A DNA stretch of 64,000 nt, taken from Rutpela maculata (taxonomy: Eukaryota; Arthropoda; Insecta; Coleoptera; Cerambycidae). The stretch's first letter is position 1; each line of letters opens with the position of its first letter. Both the position numbers and the translations under genes were made by a program. The stretch spans positions 89,571,688 to 89,635,687 of the forward strand of contig OW386287.2 in assembly GCA_936432065.2 (NCBI GenBank), in the 5' to 3' direction. The notes beneath the pieces are model-generated. The model searched no databases. It was not told the origin of the DNA and saw only the letters and a program-made list of their open reading frames with translations. Shown here one piece after another: positions 45,641 to 57,434 of the stretch.

Positions 45641-48407
45641 ATTAGGCAATCCAACGACCTGTCAATATTGTTTTTCAATATGGCGGTCAAACACGGGTTT
45701 ATTTTTATTGTTTAAATTGTGACCAGTGCAGCATTTTTTCATGTAGTTTTACGTTTTAAAGGTTTTTAATTTAAGTTTTTTGTAAATAATTGTTTAATGT
45801 GTCTTATTTAATTATTTCGTGATAATATTACTGGCTATAATTGGAAAAAAATGCCTGATGTGTGCATAGTAGTGCCGGATAGGTTATCCTAGGGATAAGG
45901 CATATTTATCTAGTGGATATCACTACTTGCAGGTGAAAATACCGATGTTTTTGCTTATCTCCGTGATAAACTTTATTCTAAGATTAAATATCACTGTCCA
46001 TAGGAAAGTACCGGGCCTTGGTGTTAATTTACTCATTGACATTTTAGCAATTTTTTAAATTATTACATAGGTTTTATTAGAAAAAGTAGGCCGCATAGGT
46101 CGGTTTTTGAAGCTTTTTGTATTTTAATTGAAAAATCTCACTAATGTCTGAAAAAATTTATTTTAACGATGAAAATGAAAACTACATTTTCATGTATTAT
46201 AATGGAAATTTGTTTAACCACTAGTAACCACGTAGTAATTAAATTGATAACGGTTAATTTAATTTTAATCAATACGTAATTCATCACATTCAGTTTTATT
46301 ATTTTTACTATAAATTTACCTTAAAACTAGATAAATTAAACATATTGTCAATACTGTAAAACTTGTAAGCGGCGGCCTAGCCTACGGCTAACCAGCGCGA
46401 GGACGAAAAACACATGAAATGTCTCTTTGAGCCTTGGCGTCGATAGCAGAAGCATCCTGTATGAAAGAAGGCGGAATGCTCAAATATAGGTTGGCGGCAC
46501 TTATCTAGCGTTTTTTACGTATTTTATTTCTCATTATCGATGCAATGTACATAATAAAGAGGAAGATGAAAGACGTAAGAAGACCTTGAACTTGGTTTCG
46601 GCGTTACTAACCTAGGCAATATTATAGGTACTATCTTGCCTGAAAATATAGTATTTTTAGAAAATATTTAAGACATTTTTTTTACCCCTTTTGGATGAAT
46701 ATATTATACAAAGTATTTGTACGAATATTGCAGACACCTTGTATAAAAGTGTGCGTGGTCCTTTGAGTTAGTGTAATCAGTTGAAGTGAATCGCTCTGTA
46801 TACACTCAAAATAACAGAAAGTTATCATTAAACCAGTAATTGAATACCCGCATAATGAAAGTGTATCTAGTTACTCAACACAGGGAATAAAAAAGGCGAT
46901 TATGTGTTGTATTTGACCAGATCAGATATTTAGAGAACAATTTTGCAGCGGGCTCTGCAATTGTAATATGAATAAAGTATGATTACATTTTGAGCATATT
47001 ACCCTCACCGCATGGGGTAGCAATCACAGGGTGGAGTAATAGCGACAAATCACTGCCGCCGGCATTTTACTATAGCAAATGGTTTATTCACAGAATTTCT
47101 AAATACGAAATGTCGCTTCCAGTTTTAAAATAAAATATCTACTAAGAATTTTAATTAAACCGGCAGTTTTTACGTCAATACTGAAATTATTATATTTAGA
47201 AGTTTTAAGGATGAAAAGAGTGTTCATATTTCACATCCGACATCCGTCCATGAAATTTAATCCTGTTAAAATCTTACCATAGAATTCAATCAAAACACCA
47301 ACATAATATAATATATTAAACTTCCCACTTTTCTATACTTAATTTAAAATACGACCACAGGTAGGTATGTATTTTGATATTTTTATTTCTCTTTATTTTT
47401 TTGTTTACGTAGTATCGTATAACAGAGTATTTTTAGTAGTTAAAAGATTAATATTTTATCAAACAATATTTTTATTTCACATTTATTAATTTACGGAGGA
47501 ATCGTTCCCCACCGTTATAAAATTATGTAATTTGAAGAAATCAGTGATAATAAACAATGGCAATATTGAAAGGCGAAGTTTAGCGGAAGGCTATGTCCTA
47601 AATCTACAATTGCAATTCTGTACAATAAAATCCCGTACACTTGAAAAATCATGTAATCCAGTTTTTACTAATATTAAGTGATATGAATCAGTCTTTTTGG
47701 AATTTAGATTTTTTATTATCATATAGGTTATAAAAAAGTGACATTGATTGTGAAATGTCATAAGTAAGGTATTTGGAAAAATGTTAATTATTTAATGATT
47801 TCGATTTATAACCAAAGGAAAAATTGACGTTGAAAAATTGTGTCCGAGATAAGGCCAGATTCTGAAAACTCAGAACATTAAAAAGCGGTTTCTGTATGGC
47901 TGTTATGCACGTGTAGTGTTGCCGCGAGACTCGTCTCGTCGAGAAATTGGTTTTTCTCGTCTCGTTTCGACATTGTCGGGGCGAGATTTTTCAGCCATCT
48001 CGTCTCGACATGTTCTCGTCTGCCCAAAATCTCGTCTCGAGGTCGAGATCTCGTCTCGTCTCGACAAATGTGAAATTTCCCATTTTTTCCTTTTTTTTCT
48101 TCACAAGTGAAATCTCTATTTATTTAATTTATAAAGTTAAACTTCAATTTATATGAATATTTGACTTTTGTTTATTTTTAAATGTACCTTTAACTAAAAG
48201 ACCTATTTGAAATATTGTGAATTTTAATTTTCTCCATATTTAAAAATTTTTTTTTGCCTCTATACCGTATACTCAAAGAAGATATGAGATTTAATCATTT
48301 AAATTAATCAATTTCGTATTATACTGAAAATATATACGTTGTTGCTAGTTTCTATAGTAAGTAAATCTACAAGATTAATTCCAAAAATTTCGAACAACCA
48401 TTTCTAA

Positions 48408-49192
48408 AGCTGAGTTCGACTTACGCACTCTTTTAACGCTTTTCCCTCCAATAGTACTGTTTCCGTTCGGCTTTTGGCATTTGGAGTGAAATTTGCAATA
48501 TTTTAGCGTTCGGGCATTACGAAGTGTAGTGAAGAGTTCACTCCTTAAGTCCCACCTAAGCCAAAGTTCGAAAAATAAAGTAGAATTTGACATTTAAATA
48601 CCCATTCTCCAGTCACAGATAAAGGTGTTGTTATCAAACATAACAATTTAATATTATTGCAAAATAATACCAGTGAGTTTAGATTGATTTCATGGAGGCG
48701 TTATTATTATATTTTTTTTCTTTCTTTTTTTTATCTTTATTTAACGTCGGCCTATTTATTATTATACGTATTACTATGATGCATATTTAAGTTATTAACT
48801 TTAAGAAGTAAATCTTCGAATGTGTTTGGAGAATCCGAAAATGCATTTTAAACTGATAATCATCCATATCTGGAACTGTCAGCTCTGCATAATTATCCAC
48901 TTTTTCTAAAATATTTTCTTCTGAAGAAGAATCATTCTCGAAATACATTTCCCATGCAAAATGAATCACAGGTAAAATTATATTATTCATAATTATTTAT
49001 GTAACTGATCACAATAAGTTACAAATAAATCTAAATCATAGATAGATAGGTTTGGCGAGAAAATACCTTTTGACAGTAGTTGGAGTATTTGGCGTTCGAA
49101 TAAATACAACTCGCAATTTTCACTCTGTGATCACGTGATGAAAATTCACTCTCACTCCACTCTAGTACCGTGTGTGCAAGCCGAACTCAGCT
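48408..49192. mobile_element. PIF/Harbinger-like element nested in the hAT-like element
   Basis: The left end AGCTGAGTTCGACTTACGCA and right end TGTGCAAGCCGAACTCAGCT form a TIR of about 20 bp. TAA flanks each side (48405-48407, 49193-49195), the 3-bp target typical of PIF/Harbinger. A short ORF at 48787-48990 fits this assignment. Confidence 0.55.
48787..48990 (-). pseudogene. Possible Harbinger nuclease N-terminal remnant
   Basis: 67 codons ending the recognisable part with TVPDMDDYQFKMHFRILQTH. An acidic stretch followed by D-x-x-F-x-x-HFR resembles the segment before the nuclease core in Harbinger proteins (…F-x-x-HFRM-S…). Catalytic residues are not present. The assignment leans on the TAA flanks of the surrounding element. 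Confidence 0.3.
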
Positions 49193-49535
49193 TAAGAAAT
49201 GCGGAAGTCGGCAACATTACACTTGCCTAAATTATATAAAAAATGGCAGGGCGTAATACGATACAGACGTGATTGATTAATCTGTATTATTAATATTTAT
49301 ATTTCTCAATTTAATTCAAGTTTATATTATTCATTCGAAGGTCAAATGTAGAATAATTTTACAATAAAAAAAAGTCGAGAAATTCTCGATCTCGTCTCGT
49401 CTCGGCGAGATCTCGACTTTAAAAATCTCGTCTCGTCTCGATTTTTCGAGACGAGAAAAAAATTTGCCTTTGTCTCGAAAAGTCGAGACGAGACGAGACA
49501 AGACCGAGAAATGTCTCGTCTCGGCGGCATCACTA

Positions 49536-50090
49536 TGCAGGTGTCTGCCCGTGATAATTTTACTTATGATATGCCACGCTACACGAGGGTCATACATGCT
49601 TATCCATGCCCAAACATTAACGGATCTGTTCCGCGAAGACACGTGGCGTTCGTGAAACCTGGTATTTGCATACCAGGTACACCCGAATATGTCCGTCATT
49701 ACAAGACTGAAAAACTTTTTCATCGGTAAACACAACATTGTTCCAAAACTCCAACGGGCGATAGACATAATTTAAACAAAACAGAATGCGGGCTTGCTTA
49801 TGTTTTTCTGTTAATATGGTCTTCTCGGCACTTACACAGTTTTTTAATTCCGATTTTCCCATCCTTCGGCTAGCTGTTGACCTCGATTCTGAAAAATTTG
49901 TCATGGATACAGCGTCTACTGCTGTTTGAAACGGATTTTCCCTCAAATAGCCAAGGAGCGCTTCATCTTGAGCGAGATTTGAACTTCTCGGTCGGCCTGA
50001 ACCGTCTTTTCTCTTTATGATACCTTCCTCCAGACGTTCTTTGAGGTGTCCCAAACCCAAATCCATAAAAATCACAAAAAATCCCAACAT
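49536..50090 (-). pseudogene. Tc1-like transposase remnant
   Basis: The reverse strand reads LKERLEEGIIKRKDGSGRPR (end of the DNA-binding domain and GRPR motif), then SASRRMGKSELKNCVSAEKT, KHKQARILFCLNYVYRPLEF, and NNVVFTDEKVFQSCNDGHIR with the first catalytic Asp. After one frame change, TRFHERHVSSRNRSVNVWAW and ISMYDPRVAW follow. The right part is cut by the hAT-like element at 49535 and its continuation is not readable beyond 47913. The N-terminal codons run into the palindrome at 50035. The block order is that of the Tc1/mariner superfamily. Confidence 0.7.
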
Positions 50091-50852
50091 GGCTAATCTC
50101 GCGTGCTATACATCGGATGCTCATGAGGTCAATGTGAAAGTTGTAGAGAATTAAATTATCTACAAGTTATCTTTTTTATTTTTTCTGACCTCACCTCTTC
50201 CTTTTCGAGAAATTCAAGGTCAAAGTTTCAAAAACGTGGTTTTTCGCGAATATTTCGCGTCAAAAAAATCGGACAGCAATAAAGTTAACATGAAAGTTGT
50301 AGAAAATTCAATTATCTACAAGATTGGCATTTTGTATTTTTTCCCAAAACCTCGCCCTTTTCGAGATATTCAAGGTCGAAGGTAAAAAAAAAACGGTTTT
50401 TTGCATGTAGACTTCGTCGCGGTCTAGTGCATAGGGAGCGAGATATTCGTGGAGTCTACATGCAAGAAACAGTTTTTTTAAACTTCGTTCTTGAATATCT
50501 CGAAAAGGGCGAAGTTTTGGGAAAAAATGCAAAATGCCAATCTTGTAGATAATTGAATTTTCTACAACTTTCATGTTAACTTTATTGCTGTCCGATTTTT
50601 TTGACGCGAAATATTCGCGAAAAACCACGTTTTTGCAACTTTGACCTTGAATATCTCGAAAAGAGAGGGGGAGTTGGGAAAAATAAAAAAAACAACTTAT
50701 AGATAATTTAGTTCTCTACAACTTTCACATTGACCTCATGGGCATCCGATGCATAGGACGCGAGATATTTGCAAAAGACTTTGACCTTCAATATCTTGGG
50801 TAGCCATGTTGTGATTTTTTTGGATTTGAGTTTGGGACACCTCAAAGAACGT
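50035..50852. repeat. Near-perfect 818-bp palindrome
   Basis: Arms of about 400 bp are mirrored almost base for base. They begin ACGTTCTTTGAGGTGTCCCA and end TGGGACACCTCAAAGAACGT. Inner landmarks are TTAACATGAAAGTTGTAGAA against TTCTACAACTTTCATGTTAA and TTTTGCATGTAGACT against AGTCTACATGCAAG, leaving a loop of a few tens of bases near 50430. No long ORF other than the transposase codons at its left edge. Confidence 0.8.
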
Positions 50853-51371
50853 CAGTGCAAAAATTCAGATTTTTACTAATTTTGTCTAGGTTTCCTCGTT
50901 TTTTTGACTAATTTCTGTGGGCTATATCCGAAAATCAATGGTTTAAAAATTATTCGGACTTTAATGATTTTTTTGGGAATGTCTTACCTCTCCTTACAAA
51001 ATCTGAAACTCGACACAGACGTACATCAGTAATGAAGCAACCAAAGAGTCAAATTTTTATTTATGACTTATGCAAATGCCTCTTTTTTGTTTTTTTTTTG
51101 CTAAAATTTCTGTTTATGAGAAACAAAGTTAAACCTGACGAGTATTTTAAAAAAACTGTTCGGCAACGATGTGATCATAATATTAAAAACTACCTTGGTT
51201 TATGTTGATTACATAAAAGAAATCAAATTCGTATAGCCATTGGAACATTTTTGAGATATTCATCATTCAAGAAAAAACTTGGAAAGTAAAATTAATCAAA
51301 GCTGTACGAAATAATTGATAAAAGTATATGATGAAAAAAATTAAACAACAAATAATTAAAAATATGTTTAT

Positions 51372-54300
51372 TTATCTTATTATATGCTCCGCCTACTTCC
51401 CAGGCGAGGAAAGGTTCTGCCCTCCGCAACTCCTGAGCGACATAGTTGCCTACTGCGGAGAAAAGAACCTTCCAATGATAACAGGATGTGATGCCAACGC
51501 ACACCATATGGTATGGGGAAGCACCAACGTCAACACAAGGGGTGAGTCTTTATTACAGTTCATTCTAGGTGAAGGGTTACTAGTAGCCAATACAGGCAAA
51601 AAACCTAATTTCGTTACTTCGGTACGTAAAGAAGTCTTAGATATAACCTTATGTACGAGTAATACAAGCGCTAACATTATAAACTGGCATGTGTCAGAAG
51701 AGCCATCAGGTTCCGATCACATGCACATAAGATTTGACATTACGACCCCATCCCTGACAGAGACAAAGTTCAGAAATCCCCGAGAGACCAACTGGGAAGG
51801 CTACTTAGAGTCCCTCAGAAGGCACCTGCAGGGAGAGACAGCATCTGGAAGGGATGTAGGGAGCCTTGAGGTAGCAGTGGAACAGGTAAGCGAGGCCATA
51901 ATGGCTGCTTACCAGGAAAACTGTCCAGAGAAAACAAGGAAAAACGGGGGTAAAACAGTCTGGTGGAACAAACATCTGGAAGGCCTCAGAACAGAAGTGA
52001 GAAAACTGTTCAATAAGGCCAAATCCAGACAAGACTGGGATACCTACAAAGTCAAACTCACGCAGTACAACAAAGAAATCCGTAAGGCCAAAAGAGACTC
52101 ATGGAGGAGGTTCTGTGAAGAGGTCGATGATGGCCCTGCAGCCTCTAGAATCCACAGGGTCTTGGCCAAGGATGGTTGCACTGCAAATGAAGTAGGCCTC
52201 CTTAAAAAGGAGGACGGAACCTACACGGAAACACTGACGGAAAGTATTGAACTGCTCATGGAGGCACACTTTCCGGGCTCACTGGTAGTGAAGGGATCGG
52301 AGGCCGTGCAATTCCCAGATCAAAGGCCTGAACGGCCCAGACCTGAGGATTGGAGGCTAGCCAACGAGGTAGCGAAACCCAACAAAATCAGATGGGCAAT
52401 TAACAAATTCCAACCATACAAATCTCCTGGTATGGATGGAATTTACCCGATTCTGCTCCAAAAAGGGCAGGATATAATAGTACCACATCTGTGCAAAATA
52501 TTCAGAGCCTGCCTGGCCTGGAAATACATACCACACATGTGGCGGAAGGTGAAGGTCACCTACCTACGCAGGATATCAGACCAAACGCCCAAGTCATACA
52601 GACCCATAAGCCTGTCCTCTTTTCTACTTAAAACGTTGGAAAGACTACTGGACAGGTACATTAGAGACGAGGTACTAAGGGAAAACCCCCTTAGTGAACG
52701 TCAATATGCATACCAGCCGGGAAAGTCAACAGACCTCGCGCTGGATGACTTGAACAGGCTACTGTCAAAGTCATTGGATGACAAAGAAATAGCAGTGGCA
52801 ACATTTCTTGATATAGAAGGAGCGTTCAACAACGCGACAACGCAATCATTAACGAACTCGTTGTCAAATAGAGGAGTTCCAACAGTACTCTGCCAGTGGA
52901 TTAAGGCCAGCCTAGATAAGAGGGTAATAGTATCCAATCTGGGCGAGGCTACCATTGAGGCGAAGGTGAGTACAGGCTGCCCTCAAGGAGGAGTACTATC
53001 TCCACTACTGTGGGCAACCCTCGTTGACGAACTCCTCCGGAAAGTTTCCGCAGAAGGCTTTTATTGCCTAGGATACGCTGACGACCTAGCAATAGTAGTC
53101 AAGGGGCGATTTGCGAACACCATATCAGAGCGTTCGCAAAGAGCCATAAACATTGTTGACAGGTGGTGTAGTGAGGAAGGACTATCCATAAATCCTCACA
53201 AAACCACAGTGGTCACTTTCACACGAAAAAGATCCTTGGGAGGCCTAAAACGCCTGAGGCTCAATGGAGTGGAAATTCCATTTGCCAGTGAGGCTAAATA
53301 CCTAGGAGTCATTTTTGACCAAAAACTGACATGGAATACCCACATCCAAAAAGTCACACAAAAAGCAACTATTGCCCTGGGAAGGTGCAGGCAGATGTGT
53401 GGAAAAAAATGGGGATTAAACCCCAAGATGTCCCTATGGTTATATACTAGGGTCGTTAGACCCATGATAACCTATGGATCGGTGGTATGGTGGACCAAGA
53501 CATTGCAGCCGGGAGCAGTAAGGCTATTAAGTGGCGCACAAAGGCTTGCTTGCCTGTGCGCCACAGGGGCCATAAAATCTGCTCCCACGGCGGCTTTGGA
53601 GGTCCTTCTAGATTTGCCACCACTACACATTTTCATCCAGGGGGAAGCTCGTTCGGTGTTGCACAGGCTAATGCAAGGCACAACGCCCATAAGGCAGCAA
53701 CACGGTACAGAGCACCAAAAGTTATACTCAGAGCTGAAGGCATTCTGGGAATGCCCACGGACAGCATGGTTCCAAAGTATAACTTCTATAAAAACTTTCA
53801 AATCAAGATACCAGACAGAGGGGACTGGAAGAATGGCCCTCCGATATCAGCACAAATAGTCTGGTACACGGACGGCTCCAAGACAGAACATGGAGCAGGA
53901 GCTGGGATTTACGGGATAAGGTCGAAAACGGAAATCTCGATAAGTCTAGGAATGCATGCCACAGTATTTCAGGCAGAGGTGGCCGCTATACAGTGGTGTG
54001 CAAGGGAAATAATGAGGCAAGGAACTGTCAACCAGTCAATTGCCATTTTTTCCGACAGCCAGGCGGCGCTAAAGGCAATCGATTCCATGCAGGTCGACTC
54101 AAGACTAGTATGGGATTGTATTAACGCCCTTATGGACCTAGGAAGTCAGAACAAAGTGACCGTGGCATGGGTACCAGGACATGAGGGACACAGGGGAAAT
54201 GAAAAGGCTGATGAGCTGGCTCGGGAAGGCGCATCTAATGCCCTGGTAGGCCCCGAACCCTTTTGTGGCGTGGCTAAGCCATGCAAACGAGAATCCATTA

Positions 54301-54794
54301 ATAAATGGGTACAAGACAAATCTCTAGAATGGTGGAAGAGTTTCCCGCGACAGAGACAGGCCAAAGAGTTCATTAAAGAACGGTCGGCCAAATTCACGGA
54401 AGATCTACTAGGCCAAAGTAGAAAGGCCATTAGGATAATAGTGGGTCTTCTAACTGGACATTGTAGACTCAATAGGCATATGAGTCTAATGGGTCTGGCA
54501 GATGATGCAACATGCAGATTCTGTCAAGAGGAAGAGGAAACCTCAGTACATGTGCTGTGCCATTGTGAAGGCCTAGCCAGACTGAGATTCCAAATACTTG
54601 GTGAGGAAAAACCAAGAGCGGATAGCTATACTAAGGAGCCCCTATCAAGGCTATGGAGTCTGGTACAAAAGACAAAGCTGGATGAGGAACTCTAAATGAA
54701 TTAGATTAGGAGCGCCACAATAGATCCAAAGGGATCGCGGTGGCCAAGGCTAAGCGGCCAGCTCCTCCCTTCAATCTAATCTAATCTAATCTTA
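51372..54794 (+). mobile_element. LINE (non-LTR retrotransposon), 5'-truncated, nearly intact
   Basis: The recognisable element starts within the endonuclease at about 51376 and ends after the ORF in three to four copies of AATCT followed by ATCTTATG. The GC content is clearly higher than in the surroundings. ATCTTAT occurs at 51374 and again at 54789 and 54797, a possible but ambiguous target duplication. It lies in the same orientation as the host gene. Confidence 0.8.
51376..54695 (+). pseudogene. LINE ORF2: endonuclease (partial), RT, RNase H, zinc knuckle
   Basis: One long coding region read in two frames. Frame one (to 53859) gives the endonuclease end (CSAYFPGEERFCPP; TGCDANAHHMVWGS; SGSDHMHIRFD). 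It continues with the RT: SYRPISLSSFLLKTLERLLD, motif A FLDIEGAFNNA at 52804, motif B CPQGGVLSPLLW near 52977, motif C YADD at 53074, and KYLGVIFDQKLTW. Near 53700-53765 the frame changes to the one ending at 54695, consistent with one lost base. That frame reads PTDSMVPKYNFYKNFQ, then RNase H with YTDGSK, FQAEVAA, FSDSQAAL and NEKADELA (all four acidic residues), and finally CRFCQEEEETSVHVLCHC. The first 100 or so endonuclease residues are missing. ATG 51328 is not native. Architecture is as in I/LOA-like clades; exact clade unsure. Confidence 0.85.
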
Positions 54795-54928
54795 TGATCT
54801 TATGGAAATTGGCCCTCGGTTAAATTGGCTGAATTTTTAATATGTTGTATATTTCGAGTTTCTGATCAATAGCTCTCATGGGCTCAACTTGATCCTATGT
54901 CTAGTTTCCGAGATACAGCTCAAGAAAT

Positions 54929-57118
54929 TTATTTATTTATTTAAAGATACAACTGCCCAGACAGAAAGAATCCAATTAAAGGGCAGGAAGATACAAATAA
55001 TAAAAATAAAAGTATATATCTCTATATAAAGACAATCATAAATACAATCCTATTATATAACTTAATTACCTAAAATGCATTTCCTAATTACAAATACTAT
55101 AGTTTAAAAGATGTAAGTCCGCCTGATATTGATTAAACTGTGAGCACATAGAGTAAATAGGTGAGAATTTTAATAAATTAGTACGAGGAGTCGGTAAATA
55201 AATAAAGAATACGAAGAGGGTATATTGAAGTGAATTTCATTTAATAGCTCAGGACAGTCAATTTTGTTGGTTAAAAGTTTATGTAAAAAGAGTACAGCAA
55301 AGTATGCTCGTCGTAACGCTAATTCATTTAAGTTAAATCTAGCCAACAATTCAGATTGCAGTGTACCAACAGCTGGATAAACACCATCAGACTTATAAGA
55401 AAGGTATTTAACATGCTTCCTCTGAACTTTTTCTAAGTTAGAAATATGAGTTTCATAGTTTGGGCTCCAGACAACTGAAGCGTATTCTAGTTTAGACCTG
55501 ACAGGCATTAAACAGTAAAGTAATTGCTGAAACATCTTTAAAGTGTCTTGAGTTTCTCATAATAAAACCCAGATTCTTATTGGAATTAGCTATTATGTAA
55601 TTAATATGAGGAATAAAAGTCCTTGAATTCCGAACATCTGGTAATGGCTTCACTACCTATATTATACAAGGTTATTGAATTAGTTTTCCTTGTGAAGGAC
55701 ATGGCATTGCATTTCGATATGTTTAACGGTAACTTATTAGTATTATACCAATTATTAATTTTGGTGAGATCTTGCTGTAATTTATCACAATCGCTTATTG
55801 AATTAATCTAGGGAAATAGCTTGAGGTCATCGGCATATAGGAGAGCATTACATGTCTCAACGTCTTGACAAATATCATTAATGAATAATATGAAGAGTAA
55901 GGGTCCATGAACTGAGCCCTGCGGTACTCCCGATGTTGCTGACATTTGAACAGATGTGAAGCCACGACAATGTACATTTAATAGCCTATTAGGCAGATAT
56001 GAACAGAAGAAATTGATAAAGTGCGTGGTTAGCCCAAAGGTTGATAATTTTTTCAATAAGATACCATGATCTAGCCTATCGAAAGCTTTGGAGAGGTCAG
56101 TATAAATTACATCAACCTGACCACCTTGACCAAGTGATGTAGCAAGATAATTAATAATAATTAGTAATACTTACAAGATTAGTGGTTGTTGACCTACCAG
56201 CTAAGGATCCATGCTGCTGAACTGATATTTAAGATTTCGTATGAAAAGATAAGATATCATATAAGATAACCTCAAAAAGCTTGCCAAAGTTACAAAGAAT
56301 AACTATAGGTCTATAGTTCTCAATTGCATTCTTGTCACCTTTTTTGAATATAGGACAAATTTTTGACCTACACCAAACTTGAGGAATTGTTTCTGTTTGG
56401 AGAGCTAGATTAAAAATAATAGTCTGCGGTAAAGCGAAGATAATGGCGCAGTCTCTTAGTAGAAAAGATGGAATTCCATCAGGACCAGTAGTTAATTTGT
56501 TTTTACATTTCTTTAAGGCTATAAGAACTTCTTCCATTTTGATAATTGGAGTATTGAGTTGTGGGATATCGAACGTGTCGTCCTGATCTGCTTTAACGTA
56601 ATTAGATGATGATATAAAAGCAGACTAAAGTAACTAGCAAACGCATTGACTATGCTTTGAGGATCATTAAGCTGGCTGTTGCCGTAGGACATTGATTGAG
56701 GAATTGCGCATGTTATTAAGAAAAGACCAAAAGCAGAGTCAACATCTCGTTTGATTTTGGAGCGTAATAACTTAAATTGATTCAGATATTGTACTTCCCC
56801 CTTTTCTTTATATAAGTGCCATAAACGAGATTTTTCTTTAATCTCTCTAATGATACTTCTGCCGAACCAAGGTGGATGTAAAGCGTTTTTCGGGGTTGTT
56901 TTGGGAACACTTTCTGCAAAAACAGCATTTAATACCTCATAAAACTGTAAACAGGCATCGTTTACATTTTTGTAATTAGTTAAAAAAGACCAGTCAATGC
57001 TACTCAAACCTTGGTACAGTTTATTAAAATCCGCTTTTTTTAAGTTAACGATATGTACAAGAATGACCTCTTGTCCAGTTAAAAAAATTTCGAATTCATG
57101 ATTTTTTTCATACATTTT
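54929..57118 (-). pseudogene. Jockey-like LINE remnant
   Basis: The minus strand, from 57115 downward, reads the linker after the endonuclease (DACLQFYEVLNAVFAESVPK, NALHPPWFGRSIIREIKEKS), then RT: KLTTGPDGIPSFLLRDCAII, VWCRSKICPIFKKGDKNAIE, ENYRPIVILCNFGKLFE, TSGVPQGSVHGPLLFILFIN, YADDLKLFP. It ends with SKLEYASVVWSPNYETHISN and the tail block. A + strand TTTATTTATTTATTT run at 54929-54945 is the A-rich tail in reverse. Frame changes and a gap between about 56060 and 56225 make it inactive. It is tail-to-tail with the LINE that ends at 54794. Confidence 0.75.
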
Positions 57119-57294
57119 ATATTGTGATACGTTCTAATAGCCCTTTATAATATTTTGCACTAAGAACATTTGTTGTTTTAATAAAAATAGCGTAAAAAAT
57201 AGTTTGAAAAATGTTGGCGATGGCTCCGGGAAATCTATATAAAAATAACATGTGAAAAAAATGTTCGGACAAATTGGCTAATAATTCCCCAAAA

Positions 57295-57352
57295 ATTACA
57301 GAAGTCCGAATAACCCTATATCGTATTCAAGGGTTATTCGGACTTCTGTAAT
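57295..57352. repeat. Perfect 23-bp hairpin
   Basis: ATTACAGAAGTCCGAATAAC with the adjoining CCT is mirrored exactly by AGGGTTATTCGGACTTCTGT plus AAT, with a 12-base loop. Small A/T-rich flanks; no other structure. Confidence 0.8.
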
Positions 57353-57434
57353 TCTATATCATATTCAAGGGGTTAGTATTGATGTCCCCTATCACCAGGT
57401 TTCGTTTAGACCACTGTTATAATACCCTGTTATA

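Larger units (their letters stand above)
44660..46016. mobile_element. Outer TIR element around the ISL2EU-like copy
   Basis: The left end AGGGCCGGTTCTTTC (about 44665) and right end GAAAGTACCGGGCCTT (about 46002-46017) form a short imperfect TIR. Subterminal GATAACTATCTGATAGATAT-like short palindromes are abundant. No clear target duplication, so the outline is tentative. Confidence 0.35.
47914..49535. mobile_element. hAT-like element with TCTCG-rich ends, 1.6 kb
   Basis: The left end is TAGTGTTGCCGCGAGACTCG and the right end is its mirror CTCGGCGGCATCACTA. Flanks are TGCACGTG (47906-47913) and TGCAGGTG (49536-49543), an 8-bp duplication with one mismatch. The first and last 160 bp are packed with the pentamer TCTCG/CGAGA in both orientations. 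No hAT transposase is visible; the interior holds a second element. Confidence 0.7.
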
